Positions 44,941 through 56,084 of a stretch of 64,000 bases of DNA are shown piece after piece. The notes under the pieces were generated by a model. That model did not search any database, was not told where the DNA came from, and was given only the letters and a program-made list of their open reading frames with translations. A program made the translations under genes and the position numbers. Source of the stretch: Ancistrus triradiatus (lineage: Eukaryota > Chordata > Actinopteri > Siluriformes > Loricariidae); contig JAJAGP010000289.1 of NCBI GenBank assembly GCA_025084515.1, forward strand, positions 434,001 through 498,000. The letters are read 5' to 3'. Position 1 is the stretch's first letter. Every line of letters starts with the position of its first letter.

Positions 44941-46281
44941 ATCCCTATCTTTATTCTTGCTGTCGTCAGTGCTAGTTTTCTGTAGGCTTTTCCAAAATTT
45001 CTGTGGAAACTCTGCATTCGCCTGCTAATCCCTTGACCGCAGCCTAACAGACAAGGCAGAAGAAATGTTCTCCAACACTGAATAACAGTGAGATAATCGA
45101 ACACTACTGATTAGATCGTGCAGGAATAATGTTTGTGGTTGAGCTTATTAGCAATGTACTCACATGTCCTATGAATCACAATAAATCCATAAAACCTGAA
45201 ATGAAATCAACTCCAGAAGTTACATGTTAATATTCATGGTAGCAATCAGTTATTGAAAAGAGCAGAGCTGCATTTACACTGCCAGAAAAATAAAGCAAAT
45301 AAAGGTGTGTGTGATTAGTGTAAAATACACAAAAATAGCTTATGCCTGTTATTTTGAAGGCTTATAATGGGTTATACAGTATTTCCCTAATTAAGAGTAC
45401 GTTTGTGTGTGTGTGTGTATTTCTGTGTTTGTGAGACAGACGGAGAGAGTGAGTGACAATCTTCATAAGAATGCATCATACCTAGCAACCGGGTCAACCC
45501 CGCCTCCTCATTGAGATAAAAGTTTTTGTGATCTCCTTGCTCAGAGTTACTCTCAGATTGCTTCTGAATCATGTTTTAGCTAAAACCTCTACCCAGGATT
45601 TCTTAGGCTATGTTAGGAGCCCTCTGAGATGGCTCTTAGAACCTACTTGAACCGAATCCGACTTGAACCACTTTCAGATATGGTCCTAGATTTTATACAT
45701 ATCTGATATGTGGCCATGTGTCCTGAGTGAGAATGCTGAGATCAAAATTCATTCATCATTCCAATTAGTCATTTGCCATGAATGTACACAGAGGGGAAGG
45801 GACAGTGACAACAGTGAAGGAGGTTTTCAGTGGTGGGATAGTAAAGTAAAAGACCTCATAAATATTTGGTGTGATGTCTCTGTGCGAAAAACATAAGAAG
45901 GCACATATCCCAACCCTGCCGTATTTGAGGAAATTCCTAAAGAAACATCCAAATGAGGCCACAGGAGGACGTAGCCGCAGTGTCAAGGGAAAATAAAAAG
46001 CTTAAAAGCAAAGTTTAAAAAAAGAATGAGGCAAACAAAGAAATGGCTGTTGCCAAATAACATGCCCTTTTTAACATGACCATGAAGTGTCTGTTACTGT
46101 AGACTCCAGTTTGATTGTTTGCCTCTGCATGAGCAGGTCATTTGAAGCACTGCCCTTTTGCCCATGTGCGTCAGTTTAAGAGCGTGAACTGTTCAGAAAA
46201 ATGTCTGATACAGGTCAAAAAGATAGTGATTGTATGAGAAAATTGGATTTGGGTCACTTCGCCTGCTGTGTGAACATAGCC

Positions 46282-46595
46282 AAAGAGGAAGATGCATTTA
46301 ATATTTCAGCCTGATTCCTGCAAAGGTTTCTTATTACTCTCTCACAATGTTTTCCTTTCCACTGTAATCTATGGTTGCTCATTTGGGCTTTAGACTTGGC
46401 CTTTAGCTGCTGTTTTTCAATTCTTTTTTTTCACAATCACCATATAACAGACTCTCTTATCCAGAAGTTACAGTTGAGGTGAGCAGTTGAAGGTCAGTGG
46501 CTTTACTCAAGGGACCAATGATGGCAGCTTTGTATATCCTGGATTTGAACTCACAACCTTCCGGTTATTCAAGTCTTAACCACTGAGCAACAATT
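46282..46595. repeat. Dispersed repeat, interrupted copy, right part, with SINE-like end
   Basis: AAGGTTTCTTATTACTCTCT and TTTTCCTTTCCACTGT match 38028-38080. 46440-46595 is a minus-strand tRNA-headed unit (GGATTTGAACTCACAACC as B box, CTTAACCACTGAGCAAC as A box). Confidence 0.75.
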
Positions 46596-46647
46596 CAACA
46601 GTTTTTTGTAAAGCTGCTTTGCAACATTGCCTAATCTTAAAAGCACC

Positions 46648-47040
46648 ATACACTACATGGCCTCAAGTTTCCCAACATCTGTGCTTTCAGAACATACTCA
46701 GAACCATGGGCTTTAATATGTAGCCTCCTGCACTAATTTAACAAATCTTTTTCACTGTTGAATGGTGATGTGATCGAGCCTCTGCACAGGTCAGTCAAGT
46801 TCTTCATCAGTTAACTTTGCAAATTTCATTATGGACATGCCAGCCAAAGGGTGCCATTGCACATGGTAATCTTTGGCTTTTTCATGGAAACCAACTCCAT
46901 AAACTTTCCATTAGAGACATAATCTGGTTATCTTGCTTTCAGAGGCAATTTGGACATTGATAGTGGACTGATGATGTTAATACCTCACAGCTGAGGTGTA
47001 GTTGCACCTACAATGGCAAATTAGTTTGTTGAAAATGTGG
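46648..47040 (-). mobile_element. Tc1-like element, internally deleted, minus strand
   Basis: Left CACTACATGGCCTCAAGTTT. Internal blocks CACAGGTCAGTCAAGTTCTT, TTTGGCTTTTTCATGGAAAC and CTTGCTTTCAGAGGCAATTT run in the same order as in 43150-43450, so both copies share a deletion or are parallel relics. Confidence 0.6.
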
Positions 47041-47044
47041 TATC

Positions 47045-47660
47045 TTATATCAGTGACAAGCTCTTCCGTTGTTCACTACCCAACGTAGAGCCAGTGTAAA
47101 CTGTATTGTTCTATGTCAGATTATATGCAGTAGGTGTTGGCTAAATGGCTAAACTTCCCAGATGTAAGGGTGTTTGGCCTTGTACTGTATATGTAAAAGT
47201 ATGCAAAACACGCTTCACTCTATAAAACCAAAATGTGTTTTTCAGAACACAAGCTAGTGGGATGCATGCTGAGATGTTAAATGTATAAACAGCATGACTC
47301 CAGAACCTTTGTAAATCCAATCAATATGTTCCTGACTATGCATCCCAAAGCAAATCAAATATGTAATATGATTTACTTCCTCCTCATGCTATGTGAGCAT
47401 GCAGAGTGCGTAGCAAGGATGATAACTCTAACCCACATGATCTTCCGTTGGCTCTTTGCCTTTGCACAGGCTTCAGTAGTAATGATTAGTAGGTACATTC
47501 ATGAGCAGACAAATATATTAAGTACAAGTCATTTTGATTTGGCAGAATTGCTAGCAGTCTGATGTGAAGGAAAATGTGTTTGTTTGGATTTATTTATCAT
47601 TGCTATCAGCATCAATGGCCATTTTAGCAATAGACACACACAAGGTTACATCGAGACTAG
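47045..47660. other. Unassigned sequence
   Basis: A 93-codon plus-strand frame (47281-47562) has no recognised domain. Nothing else stands out. Confidence 0.45.
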
Positions 47661-47667
47661 TCATATA

Positions 47668-48850
47668 CAATGGATTTGGAAAGTCTTCAGACCCTTTCGC
47701 TTTTATCACATTTAGTAATAGTGCAGGCTTGTGCTAAAATAAAACAAAATTCAAGTTTTCCCTGTGATTCTGCATTCAATACCCCATAATGGGAAAGTCA
47801 AAACAGAATTTCAGAATTTGCTGCAAATTTCTTAAAAAGTAAAACCTAAAATTGGACTTAAGTATTCAGACCCTTTGCTATGACACTTGAAATTTAGCTC
47901 TGGGGGCCTCCCATTTCTCTTGATCATCATTGTGAAGTTTCTACACCTTGACTGGAGTTCATTGGACTGTTCCTGGAGTCTGGAGATCCTGAAAGTCCCC
48001 AAGAACACAGTGGCCTCCATAATTGTTACATGAAAGACATCTGGAACAACCGGAACAGGACTCTTCCTAGTGCTGGCAGCCTCACCAAAACTAAGTAATG
48101 AAAGGAGAAGCCACTTGGTAAGAGAGGAGACCAAGAACCCAATGTTGGCTTTAGGGTAGAGTGGTCAGACAGAAGCCTCTCCTCAGTAAAATACACAAAA
48201 GCCTGTCTGGAGTTTACAAACAAGCACCTAAAGGACTCTTAGACTGTGAGAAGCAAGATTCTCTGACCTGATGAAACTCTGGTCTCAATTATAAGTGTGA
48301 TGTCTGGAGGAAACGAGGCTCTGCTCATTACCTGCCCAATACCGTCCGTATAGTGAAGCATGGTGGTGGCAGCATCATACTGTGGGGGTGTTTTTCAGTG
48401 GCTGGGACAAGGAGACTGGTCAGGGTTGAGGGAAAGCTGAATGGAGCAAAGTACAGAGAACTGTATTCTTAATGAAAACTGATCCAGAGAACTCGGGATC
48501 TCAGACTGGGCCGAAGGTTCACCTTCCAACAAGATAATAACCTTAAGCATGCAGCCAAGATAACACAGAAGTGGCTCTGGGACAGCTCTGTCAATGTCCT
48601 TGAGTGGCCCAGCCAGAGCCATGACTTGAACAAATTGAACATCTCTGGAGAGACCTGAAAATGGCTGTCCACGGACAGTCCATCCAACCTGACAGAGCTT
48701 GAGAGAATCTGCAGAGAAGAATGACAGAAAATTCCTCAATGCAGGTGTGCAAACCTTGTGTCGTCATACCCAAGAAGACTGGAGGCTGTAATCGCTGCCA
48801 AAGGTGCTTCAACTAAGTACCGAGTAAAAAGGTCTGAATACTTATAAATG
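47668..48850 (+). mobile_element. Tc1-like element of a further family
   Basis: Left end CAATGGATTTGGAAAGTCTT then CAGACCCTTTCGCTTTTATC, TA before it. The right end is shortened and ends near AAAAAGGTCTGAATACTTAT. The interior at 47930-48820 is a plus-strand transposase relic. Confidence 0.85.
47930..48830 (+). pseudogene. Tc1 transposase relic
   Basis: Plus strand, many stops. Recognisable pieces in order: a VASIIV-like helix (48010), LSNERRSHLVREETKNP (48095-48135), a catalytic segment near 48265 (LMKLWSQ, where SDET.LW is expected), VKHGGGSI-type text near 48355, TRRLVRVEGKLNGAKY near 48410, and IEHLWRDLKMAVHG (catalytic E) at 48637. The second D segment (QQDN-type) is in another frame near 48530. 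Non-functional. Confidence 0.75.
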
Positions 48851-48872
48851 CCATTCATTCACACTTAAGGAT

Positions 48873-48955
48873 GTTATTTACAGCTTGTTACAAATAAGTA
48901 GCGGAAGGTCATACACACAAACACGAGTAACTTGCCTTTTACACATCAACTGAGG
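48873..48955. repeat. Dispersed block shared with 15445-15540
   Basis: TTACAAATAAGTAGCGGAAG, ACACGAGTAACTTGCC and ACACATCAACTGA recur in the same order in both places. Confidence 0.65.
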
Positions 48956-49046
48956 TAGAACTGTATCTAGTCTTCTAGTTTAGTCTCTAGTTATTTCCTG
49001 TTATGATTTATTACAATTTTTAAAACTTTTGGCATTAAAGCAAAGG

Positions 49047-49049
<3 letters not shown>

Positions 49050-49123
<74 letters not shown>

Positions 49124-49168
49124 GTGTGTGTGTGTGTGTGTGTAATACATATATATATGTATATATAA

Positions 49169-49230
<62 letters not shown>
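49050..49230. repeat. Compound (TA)n-(TG)n-(TA)n microsatellite
   Basis: About 35 TA units, then about 11 TG units, then a palindromic block ATACATATATATATGTATAT, then about 30 more TA units. Confidence 0.97.
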
Positions 49231-49233
<3 letters not shown>

Positions 49234-49249
49234 TTAAAACCTTTTTTAA

Positions 49250-50140
49250 TTTAATAAATCATAAATAATTCTCCTAAGCTTCTCTCAGACCCTCTGACCA
49301 TTATTTAAAGACAAGTAGACTGACTTTACTTAGGGACGAAAACTATCTATGTTTCATTTCAGGCTCCAGTGGATATGAAATAATGGATGAACACTTCCCA
49401 CATTCCACCTTTTTCTTCTGCAGCACATCTTTGCTGTTAGGAGGAGCCTTTAAAAACCTCTGGGTGTAAGAAAACAATTATTTAGGAGAAGGCAATGAAC
49501 GTTTTTTGCCCAGAGAGCTGTTAATTATGTAAGATAGCTCAGTGAAGGTTTCAAGATTTCTCATTTCCTTTATTGGCTTATTAATTATGAACAGCTACAC
49601 AGGTGGGAGTTAAAAAGTTCATTTTCTGATACAAACCCCACAATGCTTCTCTCTCATGTGTGTTGCATGGGGTGCAATCGAAAGGCAAATTAGTTATTAA
49701 TGAATAGAATAATTAGCATGATCATTATTATACTTGATACAGCGTATGTTACTGGACGGTTAAAAAAAGCAATAGCTTTCACTGCCTGCTGTAGCGAAAG
49801 ACATCACGGCTTCAGTAAGAACCACATCTCGGAGATAAATAAATGAAGTGCCACAGGTCGCTTTTTTGTCATTTGTTGGAGGCGAGCATCTGAGAAAATG
49901 AGTGTGATGATACGTCTCCAGAGACAAAGTCACCTGGGGAATGATGGGACTCTTAATCATAAGGGACCCAGTTCTCCAGCGTTTGTCATTACTACCGCAC
50001 ACTTCATCGCAGTGCAAGATCATTTACATGTTTGCAAATTCATAAAAAGCCAATATCGTTCCTGCCATATAAATGGGTCGAAATCATCCGAAACAATCTG
50101 TATTCTTCCACTTACAATTTTAGGCTAGGTTCATTTATGG
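49250..50140. other. Unique sequence, possible conserved non-coding block
   Basis: No repeat signature. AT-core clusters such as TTATTGGCTTATTAATTATG (49571) and AGTTATTAATGAATAGAATA (49691). Frames of 76-87 codons are unassigned. A testable candidate for regulatory conservation only. Confidence 0.35.
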
Positions 50141-50149
50141 AGTCGATAT

Positions 50150-50815
50150 ACACTCTCACGGAAACACCTTGCTCCTGTACACTTAACGCATTATGACATG
50201 GTCTGAAACATTGGCCCATGTCAACTTGACATCCACATGAATGCCTGGACTTTGGTTCTGTTTACTTTGCCAACAGAATATTCCCCAGAGCTTCACACTC
50301 CTTCCAGTGGCTTGTATTATTATCACAGTGCACCCTGGTAAACAAAACACCTGTACCAAACAGTCCAATGGGAGGCAAAAGAAAGCTGGTCTCATTAGCC
50401 CTTCTTCCATTGCTCCAAGGTCCAGCCAGTTCCAGTGTCAATTGTAGGCACCTTTGACAGTAGACAAGGGGTTAGCATAACTCATGGGTTACACAAACAC
50501 CTCAGTAGGGTGGGTAACACGGTACGTTGTAACATTGTTCCTCCATTAACCACCAATAAGCACTTCTGTGACTTGTGCCACAGTCGTTGCTGCCCTTGGC
50601 ATTCAATAACCACTGGCTGTCAAGCACTCTTACACCAGTTCGTAGTCCACTTTCAAGAGGGACTCACCACTGCTGACCAAGAACGCCCCACAAGCCATGC
50701 TGTTTTGGATATGATCCGACTCATTCTTCTATCCTTAACAGTCTGTCCCTTGCCAAAGTCTCTCAGGCATTTATCCCTGCCCATTTGTTCCACATCCAAC
50801 GTTTAGACTACGAGA
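50150..50815 (-). mobile_element. Tc1-like element, minus strand, relic
   Basis: The minus strand from 50784 begins MGRDKCLRDFGKGQ and ISKTAWLVGRSWSAVVS, a Tc1 transposase start with its first helix-turn-helix. Decayed coding sequence follows to about 50180 (the LWGIFCWQSKQN and SNGSMEEGLM segments are in changed frames). Ends are not clear. Confidence 0.75.
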
Positions 50816-50822
50816 ACTGACC

Positions 50823-51000
50823 ATGGCAGCCTAGCAGTCCAGGCACTGGACTATGGAGTAGAAGGTCCAGGGTTCGAATCCTGCCTCTGCCAAGCTGCCA
50901 CCGTTGGGTCCTTGAGCAAAACCCTTAAACCACAATTGGTTGGATTGTAAGATTGTGTAAGTTGTAAGATGCTCTGGGTAAGGATGCCTGCTAAATTGTG
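50823..51000 (+). repeat. tRNA-derived SINE, plus strand
   Basis: GGCAGCCTAGCAGTCC (A-box region), GGGTTCGAATCCTGCC (a consensus B box), CCACCGTTGGGTCCTTGAGC, and the tail GCTCTGGGTAAGGATGCCTG. The terminal TGTAAATG is lost. Confidence 0.85.
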
Positions 51001-51029
51001 TCTATGTTTGCAGACCTTGACAGGCAGTT

Positions 51030-51353
51030 GTAAGGACGTGATCAACAGTTACATTATTCAGTAATGTTTTGGCTGTTACAGCTGCACTTACCTCTTTATT
51101 CAGAAGTTTTCTCTTCCATTTGAGGGAGAGCTGAGCTGCTTGCTTTCGAAGCAATGAACGTTTTTCACCACATTCAAAGTTATTATAACCACAACCCTTC
51201 CATGTTCTGCTTGGTCACCTTACAGAAGCAATCAAGTGTGATCCTGCCCTCAGAGGATATTCCAACAAATAAAACTCCAAGGAGAAAGTGGGTTTTGCAA
51301 TGGCCAAAGTAACTAAATGTAAAAGGTGTCCAGATACTTTTGACCATGCAGTG
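51030..51353. mobile_element. Tc1-like right-end fragment
   Basis: Ends AAAAGGTGTCCAGATACTTT then TGACCATGCAGTG, with TA at 51354-51355. This is the complement of the GTGGACACC-type end. The interior is decayed. Confidence 0.6.
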
Positions 51354-51359
51354 TATATT

Positions 51360-51960
51360 AGATGTATGCAGTATAATGCAGGAATGCTTGACAAGAACTG
51401 TGTTTTTAAGACATTACTAACAAAAGTTTTGGGTTCCTCAGAAGAATGATTGAATGACTAAATAATCAGATTTGATGCATACCAAGTCCAGTGACGTATT
51501 AACTAGCCATAATAGACGTGAAACATATGGTCAAAGTACAGATTATAAAAGCTTTTACAGATATCTTGATGAACTCAGACTACTATTCTTGATTGCTTTT
51601 CACAGCCTTCCATTTCTAAACGCATCTGATTTAAATACAATTCATATTCTAGAGAGTTTTCAATCTAAAGCTTCTTTTGAGTTTAGATACGAGTTCCAGA
51701 CGGTTAATGTGATTCACTGCCTTCTTGTACATGACCCACTTGCATAATTAAGGATTTGAATTTACAGCACCTTTTTAAAAGCAGCTCTTTAGGCAATGGA
51801 ACTATGAAAAGTGTTTATGCTACACAGAAAATTTATGCAGGATTGCCATTGAATTACTGGACTGGCTATTTCAACCATTGCCAATGCTAATCAGGGCTTA
51901 AAATCAAGCATACAAACAAGGGCAAACATTAGCATTGGGTCAAATTGAAGTTTAATGAGT
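51360..51960. other. Unassigned sequence
   Basis: A 91-codon plus-strand frame (51472-51747) has no recognised domain. Confidence 0.45.
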
Positions 51961-51965
51961 CATAC

Positions 51966-52720
51966 TGTCAGGATCATGTGTGCTGGAAATCCTGCATGGC
52001 TCTCCTCTGACACTTTTCGGTTTCCACAGCAGACTGTCCAATTACAGCCTACTACACCTAGCTTATATAAGCCCTCTTTCCTGGCTGCTTCTAGCCTTTT
52101 CCTGCATCTGGGGTCTTCCAAGCTGCTGGTATTCTTCTTGGTGCTGTATGGTAAGTGGTTCTTACTTTCTGTCTCCCCTGTGAGTGTTTATCTTTGTCTT
52201 AGCATGGTTAGTTTGCAGTAGAAATGCTGGTTAGAATATGTAAGTCTCTTGAACATTTTTCAGCTCTGGTCATTAGCTTTTTGTTTCTTCTACACTGTCT
52301 GCTTGTCCTAGCTTTGTCTAGGTGCATAGTACTGTGTGTATTAGCATGGTTTGTTAGTAATAGCATTGTCTGTCAGTTTAACATTGCAGCACTGTTGATA
52401 TTAGCATTGTTTGTCCTGTTACCATTGTCTGTTTAATGTTTACTGGTCTTGCTAGTTGTCTGTTTGTTAGCAAATTCTTGTTCTGTTCGTGTTTGCTCAG
52501 TGTCTTGTTGCTTAGTGTTTGTGATTATCATTGTGTTGATATCCAGTTTCTATGGTATGTTGGTATTATTTCAGTGTCTTGATGTGTAGTGTTAGTTGAT
52601 GGCATCATGCTGATCTGTTTGGTTTGGTTCCGTGTCACCCTGTGATCATGGTGTTTATGTCTGATGGTAATAATGTACACTTGCAACTATATCTGTCTCT
52701 TCTGTATGTAGATCGTGTCA
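51966..52720 (+). mobile_element. Probable solo LTR, 755 bp
   Basis: Begins TGTCAGGATCATGTG and ends GTAGATCGTGTCA. TATA-like CTTATATAAGCCC at 52060. The T-rich, tgtTAGC-like interior resembles the 39525 LTR. Flanks CATAC and CACTA agree at only two positions, so the target duplication is not demonstrated. Confidence 0.6.
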
Positions 52721-52727
52721 CACTAGA

Positions 52728-53520
52728 CAATGCCATAGGATGTCAGTTTGTTAATCTGATTTATTACTAATGCTTCATGGACAACTGTGATAAGGAAATA
52801 CAAGTATCTATCAGTAGTTATAGCTCAGCCATGATACACTACAGCCAAAAGTTATAGAAGATATCCAATAATCTAAATTTAAAAACATGGGTATTCATTG
52901 GGAGTTTATCTCGCTTTGTTGCTACAACAGACCTACTCTTGGGAGAGAGCTTTCCTGATTAATTTTTTTTTAGATTTTGGAACATGGCTATGGGAGCAGC
53001 CATTGGTGTTACACAATAAGCCCTTGTTAATACATAGCATTCCTGTTCATCTCAAGTGGCTGATTGAGTTAACATCAGAATTCTGTGCACAACCTGTGGA
53101 AGTTTATATCATGGACACAATATTAAATATTAAAACCAACATCATTAATAGGTGCTCTTGTAGCTGAATGGAATTAGTCAGCCAGTCAATCTTAATTCAC
53201 CAAGTACCTAGACTACAAGGAATTTCTCTTGGTGCAAGTGTCAAGATAAAAATTAAATTCAATAAAATGAATATAGAAAATATGCAATTCATACCAAAAT
53301 ATAAAGACAGTACAGATAGTCTAGTATTGGAGTACTGCAGTACATGTATGCAGCAATGGGAATTGGGCAGCAAATATGAATGTTAGTGGAAACATTTTTA
53401 AATATGTATACTGCAAAGTGCTGTTAGTGCGCAAGTACATGAAGTGTGAGAACTTGATCAGAAGGTTTATGGTATGATATGAAGCAGTGGTTACATATGT
53501 TACAGTATGTGTAATACAAA
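52728..53520. other. Unassigned sequence
   Basis: Frames of 72-89 codons without recognised domain. Confidence 0.45.
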
Positions 53521-53534
53521 TGCTTTTCTAAAGT

Positions 53535-53855
53535 TTAGAAGGATGAGTGGTTCTTGTTTGATGGACTGGGGAGAGAAGCTGTGGAGGTGATGGCGGTTGG
53601 TCCTAGTCTTGGCTCTTACTCTTTGTCTCAACTAAGATGATAACCACTGGAAAAGGGAGTGAGGGGTCAGCCAATATCTTTGTCACCCTCTTCCTGACCC
53701 TAGATTAATGAAGATCTATGAGGGTGGAGGGCCGACAGCAGGGTGACTTTCTCTAGACGTTGCACCACTTACTGTAGCTTGTGCTTGGTGTGCAAAGATG
53801 CAAAGCCAAACCTGACTGAGATGGAGGATGTGATGATGGATAAGCAGATGATTCA
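53535..53855. repeat. LINE-like dispersed repeat
   Basis: GTTCTTGTTTGATGGACTGG, GAGAAGCTGTGGAGG, GGGGTCAGCCAATATCTTTG and CACCCTCTTCCTGACCCTAG follow the phrase order of a high-copy teleost repeat related to 38263 and 40490. Confidence 0.6.
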
Positions 53856-53859
53856 ATAA

Positions 53860-55204
53860 GCTAATGTACTACATGTTCTGAAATGTAATGGAAAACCTTC
53901 ACATTTGAGTCAAGGCAGTAGCAAAATGGGATCAGACTTTTTGCATTACTTGACTATTTAAGGTCTTGGTGTTGATGGGAAGTTCAAGGGCACATGGATG
54001 CTGTATTACGGTGTACAATTCATTTGTCCATAAATAATGGAAAGCATGTTACAAGCATTGTTATATAGGGTGACCAGAAGTCCCATTTTTCCTGTGACAA
54101 TCCTGTATCTCAGTCCATGTCCCGGTGTCTGACTTTTTAAAAAAATGTACATTTGTCCCGTATGTCAAACAAAATGAAAAATTTATACTGTAATGAACAT
54201 CAGCAAACAAAAGAAAATGCACCAATTTCTTGCTGTACACATCTAACCATAAAATGGTCACTCAATCAATTTTGTAAATTAATACAATTCAGCCAATTAT
54301 CAGCTGCCCTTCACTGACATGACTTAATGCTCACTCACAATGGCAAATGTACTGCTGAGATGGTGAAATGAACAGTCCAGCTTCAAAAAGTATATACATT
54401 TCTGAGAAAACATGCACTTGAGGTGGTTTGCCAGACATGTGGTGTGAAGTTTAATTTTTATTTCTATTCAAATGAAAAAGCACAAAAGCCACAAAATGTG
54501 TGCAGTATGTATAGTGTATGCAGTGCCATGTATCTGTGGAAACGTATGTGGATGCAGCAAGTTGCTGTCTTGGTGCTTGTGTGGTGAATGAGTGGGCTGA
54601 GTAGCTTGTGCTGCTACTTGGAGCTCATATCCAGGTACTGACAGGTAAAAAGACATTATTAGGACTGGTAATGTGGCTGTGTTGGGTGTTTAAGGAAGAA
54701 CGGCATGAGCAAAGTTTCCTCATCCACGTAGACCCACAATACCGTACACACAGCATCCTGTATATCAAAAATCTGGTCACTAATGTTACAGCATCTGTCA
54801 TGTTTGAAAAGAGTCGAGGTACTATAATTGATCAGAAATGTTTTATTTCCTTCCATTTTCTTTCCTTACCATACACAGCATTAAACATCGGATACATTTG
54901 CATTATAGAGCACAGGGGATTAAAGCTGTGTAATGAGAAGTACTGCATTCCTTTGTAGTTGGGGAAAACACAAATGCTGTGATGATGGTAAGGTAACAGG
55001 GGAAAGCAGACGGGTTGATGGATTTAGAATTACCTGTTTGCCTGAGATGGAATGCTTAAAGAGCTTTTTTGGCTGCTGGTTCTTAAAATGACATAACATG
55101 TTTCTGATGGAAGGTTCCAGAACAGTGTCTCAAGTTGGATTTGCGGTATTAAGATGTTTCATTCATAATAATCAGATGGTTGTCTTTATTTATAGTATAT
55201 AATA

Positions 55205-55205
<1 letters not shown>
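53860..55205. other. Unassigned; possible hAT start at 54068
   Basis: TAGGGTGACCAGAAGTCCCA at 54066 is an end-like motif seen in some hAT elements; no partner end found. The 116-codon frame 54608-54958 has no recognised domain. Confidence 0.4.

Positions 55206-55207
<2 letters not shown>

Positions 55208-55252
<45 letters not shown>
55208..55252. repeat. (TA)n microsatellite
   Basis: About 22 TA units. Confidence 0.95.
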
Positions 55253-55257
<5 letters not shown>

Positions 55258-55695
55258 ATGATGTTCATGTGTTGTGAAATGAAGCATTCAAATGATTCAC
55301 CCACTCTGGGATATTAAGGCTTAATCGTGTGTTTGTCAGGAAAAATGCAAGCTGAACTAGTGCTTAGGGTAGCAGTCAGCATTTTCAGTGGAAGTAGTAA
55401 ACCAAACCTAAAGCACTGAAGAATAAATCAGGTGACTTTTTTTTTACTTGAAGTGTTTAGTGTCTGCTTGATTCTGGGTGTACTTATTTAAATGAACAGA
55501 AGGTTGTCACACTTGGTGAAGCTGCTTAATTAGCAGATGACAAAATTAGTCAAGATTGTCTCGACTCAACCATTTTAAGTGAAAAACATTGGTTTAATCA
55601 CAGAAGTAAAACAGACATGTGCACCTCATTTTTTTTAAAGCCAGCTAAGCCACTTTCTTCAACTAAAATGTCGGGTCAAGGTGTGGTTTCTAGTT

Positions 55696-55775
55696 TTTAA
55701 TTGCAGAAAACCTGGTAACCTTATTGCTAATTGTGCTGCTCTTGGGAAGAAACAGAAGTTCCCAAGCCTGTATTC
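55696..55775 (+). pseudogene. Gypsy gag nucleocapsid remnant
   Basis: FNCRKPGNLIANC (55696-55734) is a CCHC zinc knuckle with the first Cys lost (AGT for a Cys codon before it) and the His changed to Asn. AALGKKQKF follows, a basic tail. Confidence 0.7.
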
Positions 55776-55815
55776 TTTGTTAAAACCATAGAACATTCTT
55801 CTCAATTTCCAGGCA

Positions 55816-56013
55816 TTGCATCTAGCAAGAAAGTTAGGAGGTTTTCAGTGTTTTTCTGTGGCCTTATGGACTATTAATCTCCAGTCAGAATTGGTCTCTG
55901 GTGAAGCTTTGTTTGCCATTTGCTTTGACATCCCAGTTGAAGAAGTGTCTTCTATATTGGGAAATGATCTAGCTGGAGATGGTGCTGGCCAGTCCTCCGG
56001 TTATTTCTACTAG
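55816..56013 (+). pseudogene. Gypsy protease C-terminal remnant
   Basis: 65-codon open frame with LQSELVSGEALFAICFDIPV followed by EEVSSILGNDLAGDGA. The LLGNDLAG-type motif marks the C-terminal dimer/flap region of proteases in this gypsy lineage. The catalytic D-S/T-G segment is not found upstream. Confidence 0.75.
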
Positions 56014-56084
56014 AAGGCTAGATGACTTAGAAGTGTCAAATAAAGATCTGGGCAAAGGCAAAAGTTTGGATCATTTATCTGACA

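Larger units (their letters stand above)
44059..45049 (+). mobile_element. LTR-like unit containing a minisatellite
   Basis: Starts TGTTAGAATCCGCGGCCAGA and ends CCGCAGCCTAACA, giving matched TGTTAG...CTAACA ends. About 990 bp, more GC- and CpG-rich at the 5' side than its surroundings. No clear target duplication and no internal retrotransposon genes. The call as a solo LTR is an inference from the ends and base composition. Confidence 0.5.
43827..46281. mobile_element. DNA element with GGCTATGTTCACA ends, inserted in an older repeat
   Basis: Left GGCTATGTTCACATTACC; right complement GGCTATGTTCACACAGCAGG. AAA lies on both sides (43824-43826 and 46282-46284), a possible 3-bp duplication. Comparison with the intact copy at 37640-38262 shows that the host repeat continues across the gap. 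The 2.45-kb interior is mostly other insertions, including an LTR-like unit. No transposase recognised. Confidence 0.7.

Noticed and set aside
49050..49230. Repeats spaced like a CRISPR array
   Set aside because: It is a dinucleotide microsatellite with no spacers, in a eukaryotic context.
50870..50890. Consensus B box as a functional tRNA gene
   Set aside because: The cloverleaf cannot be formed, and the body and tail show it is a SINE.
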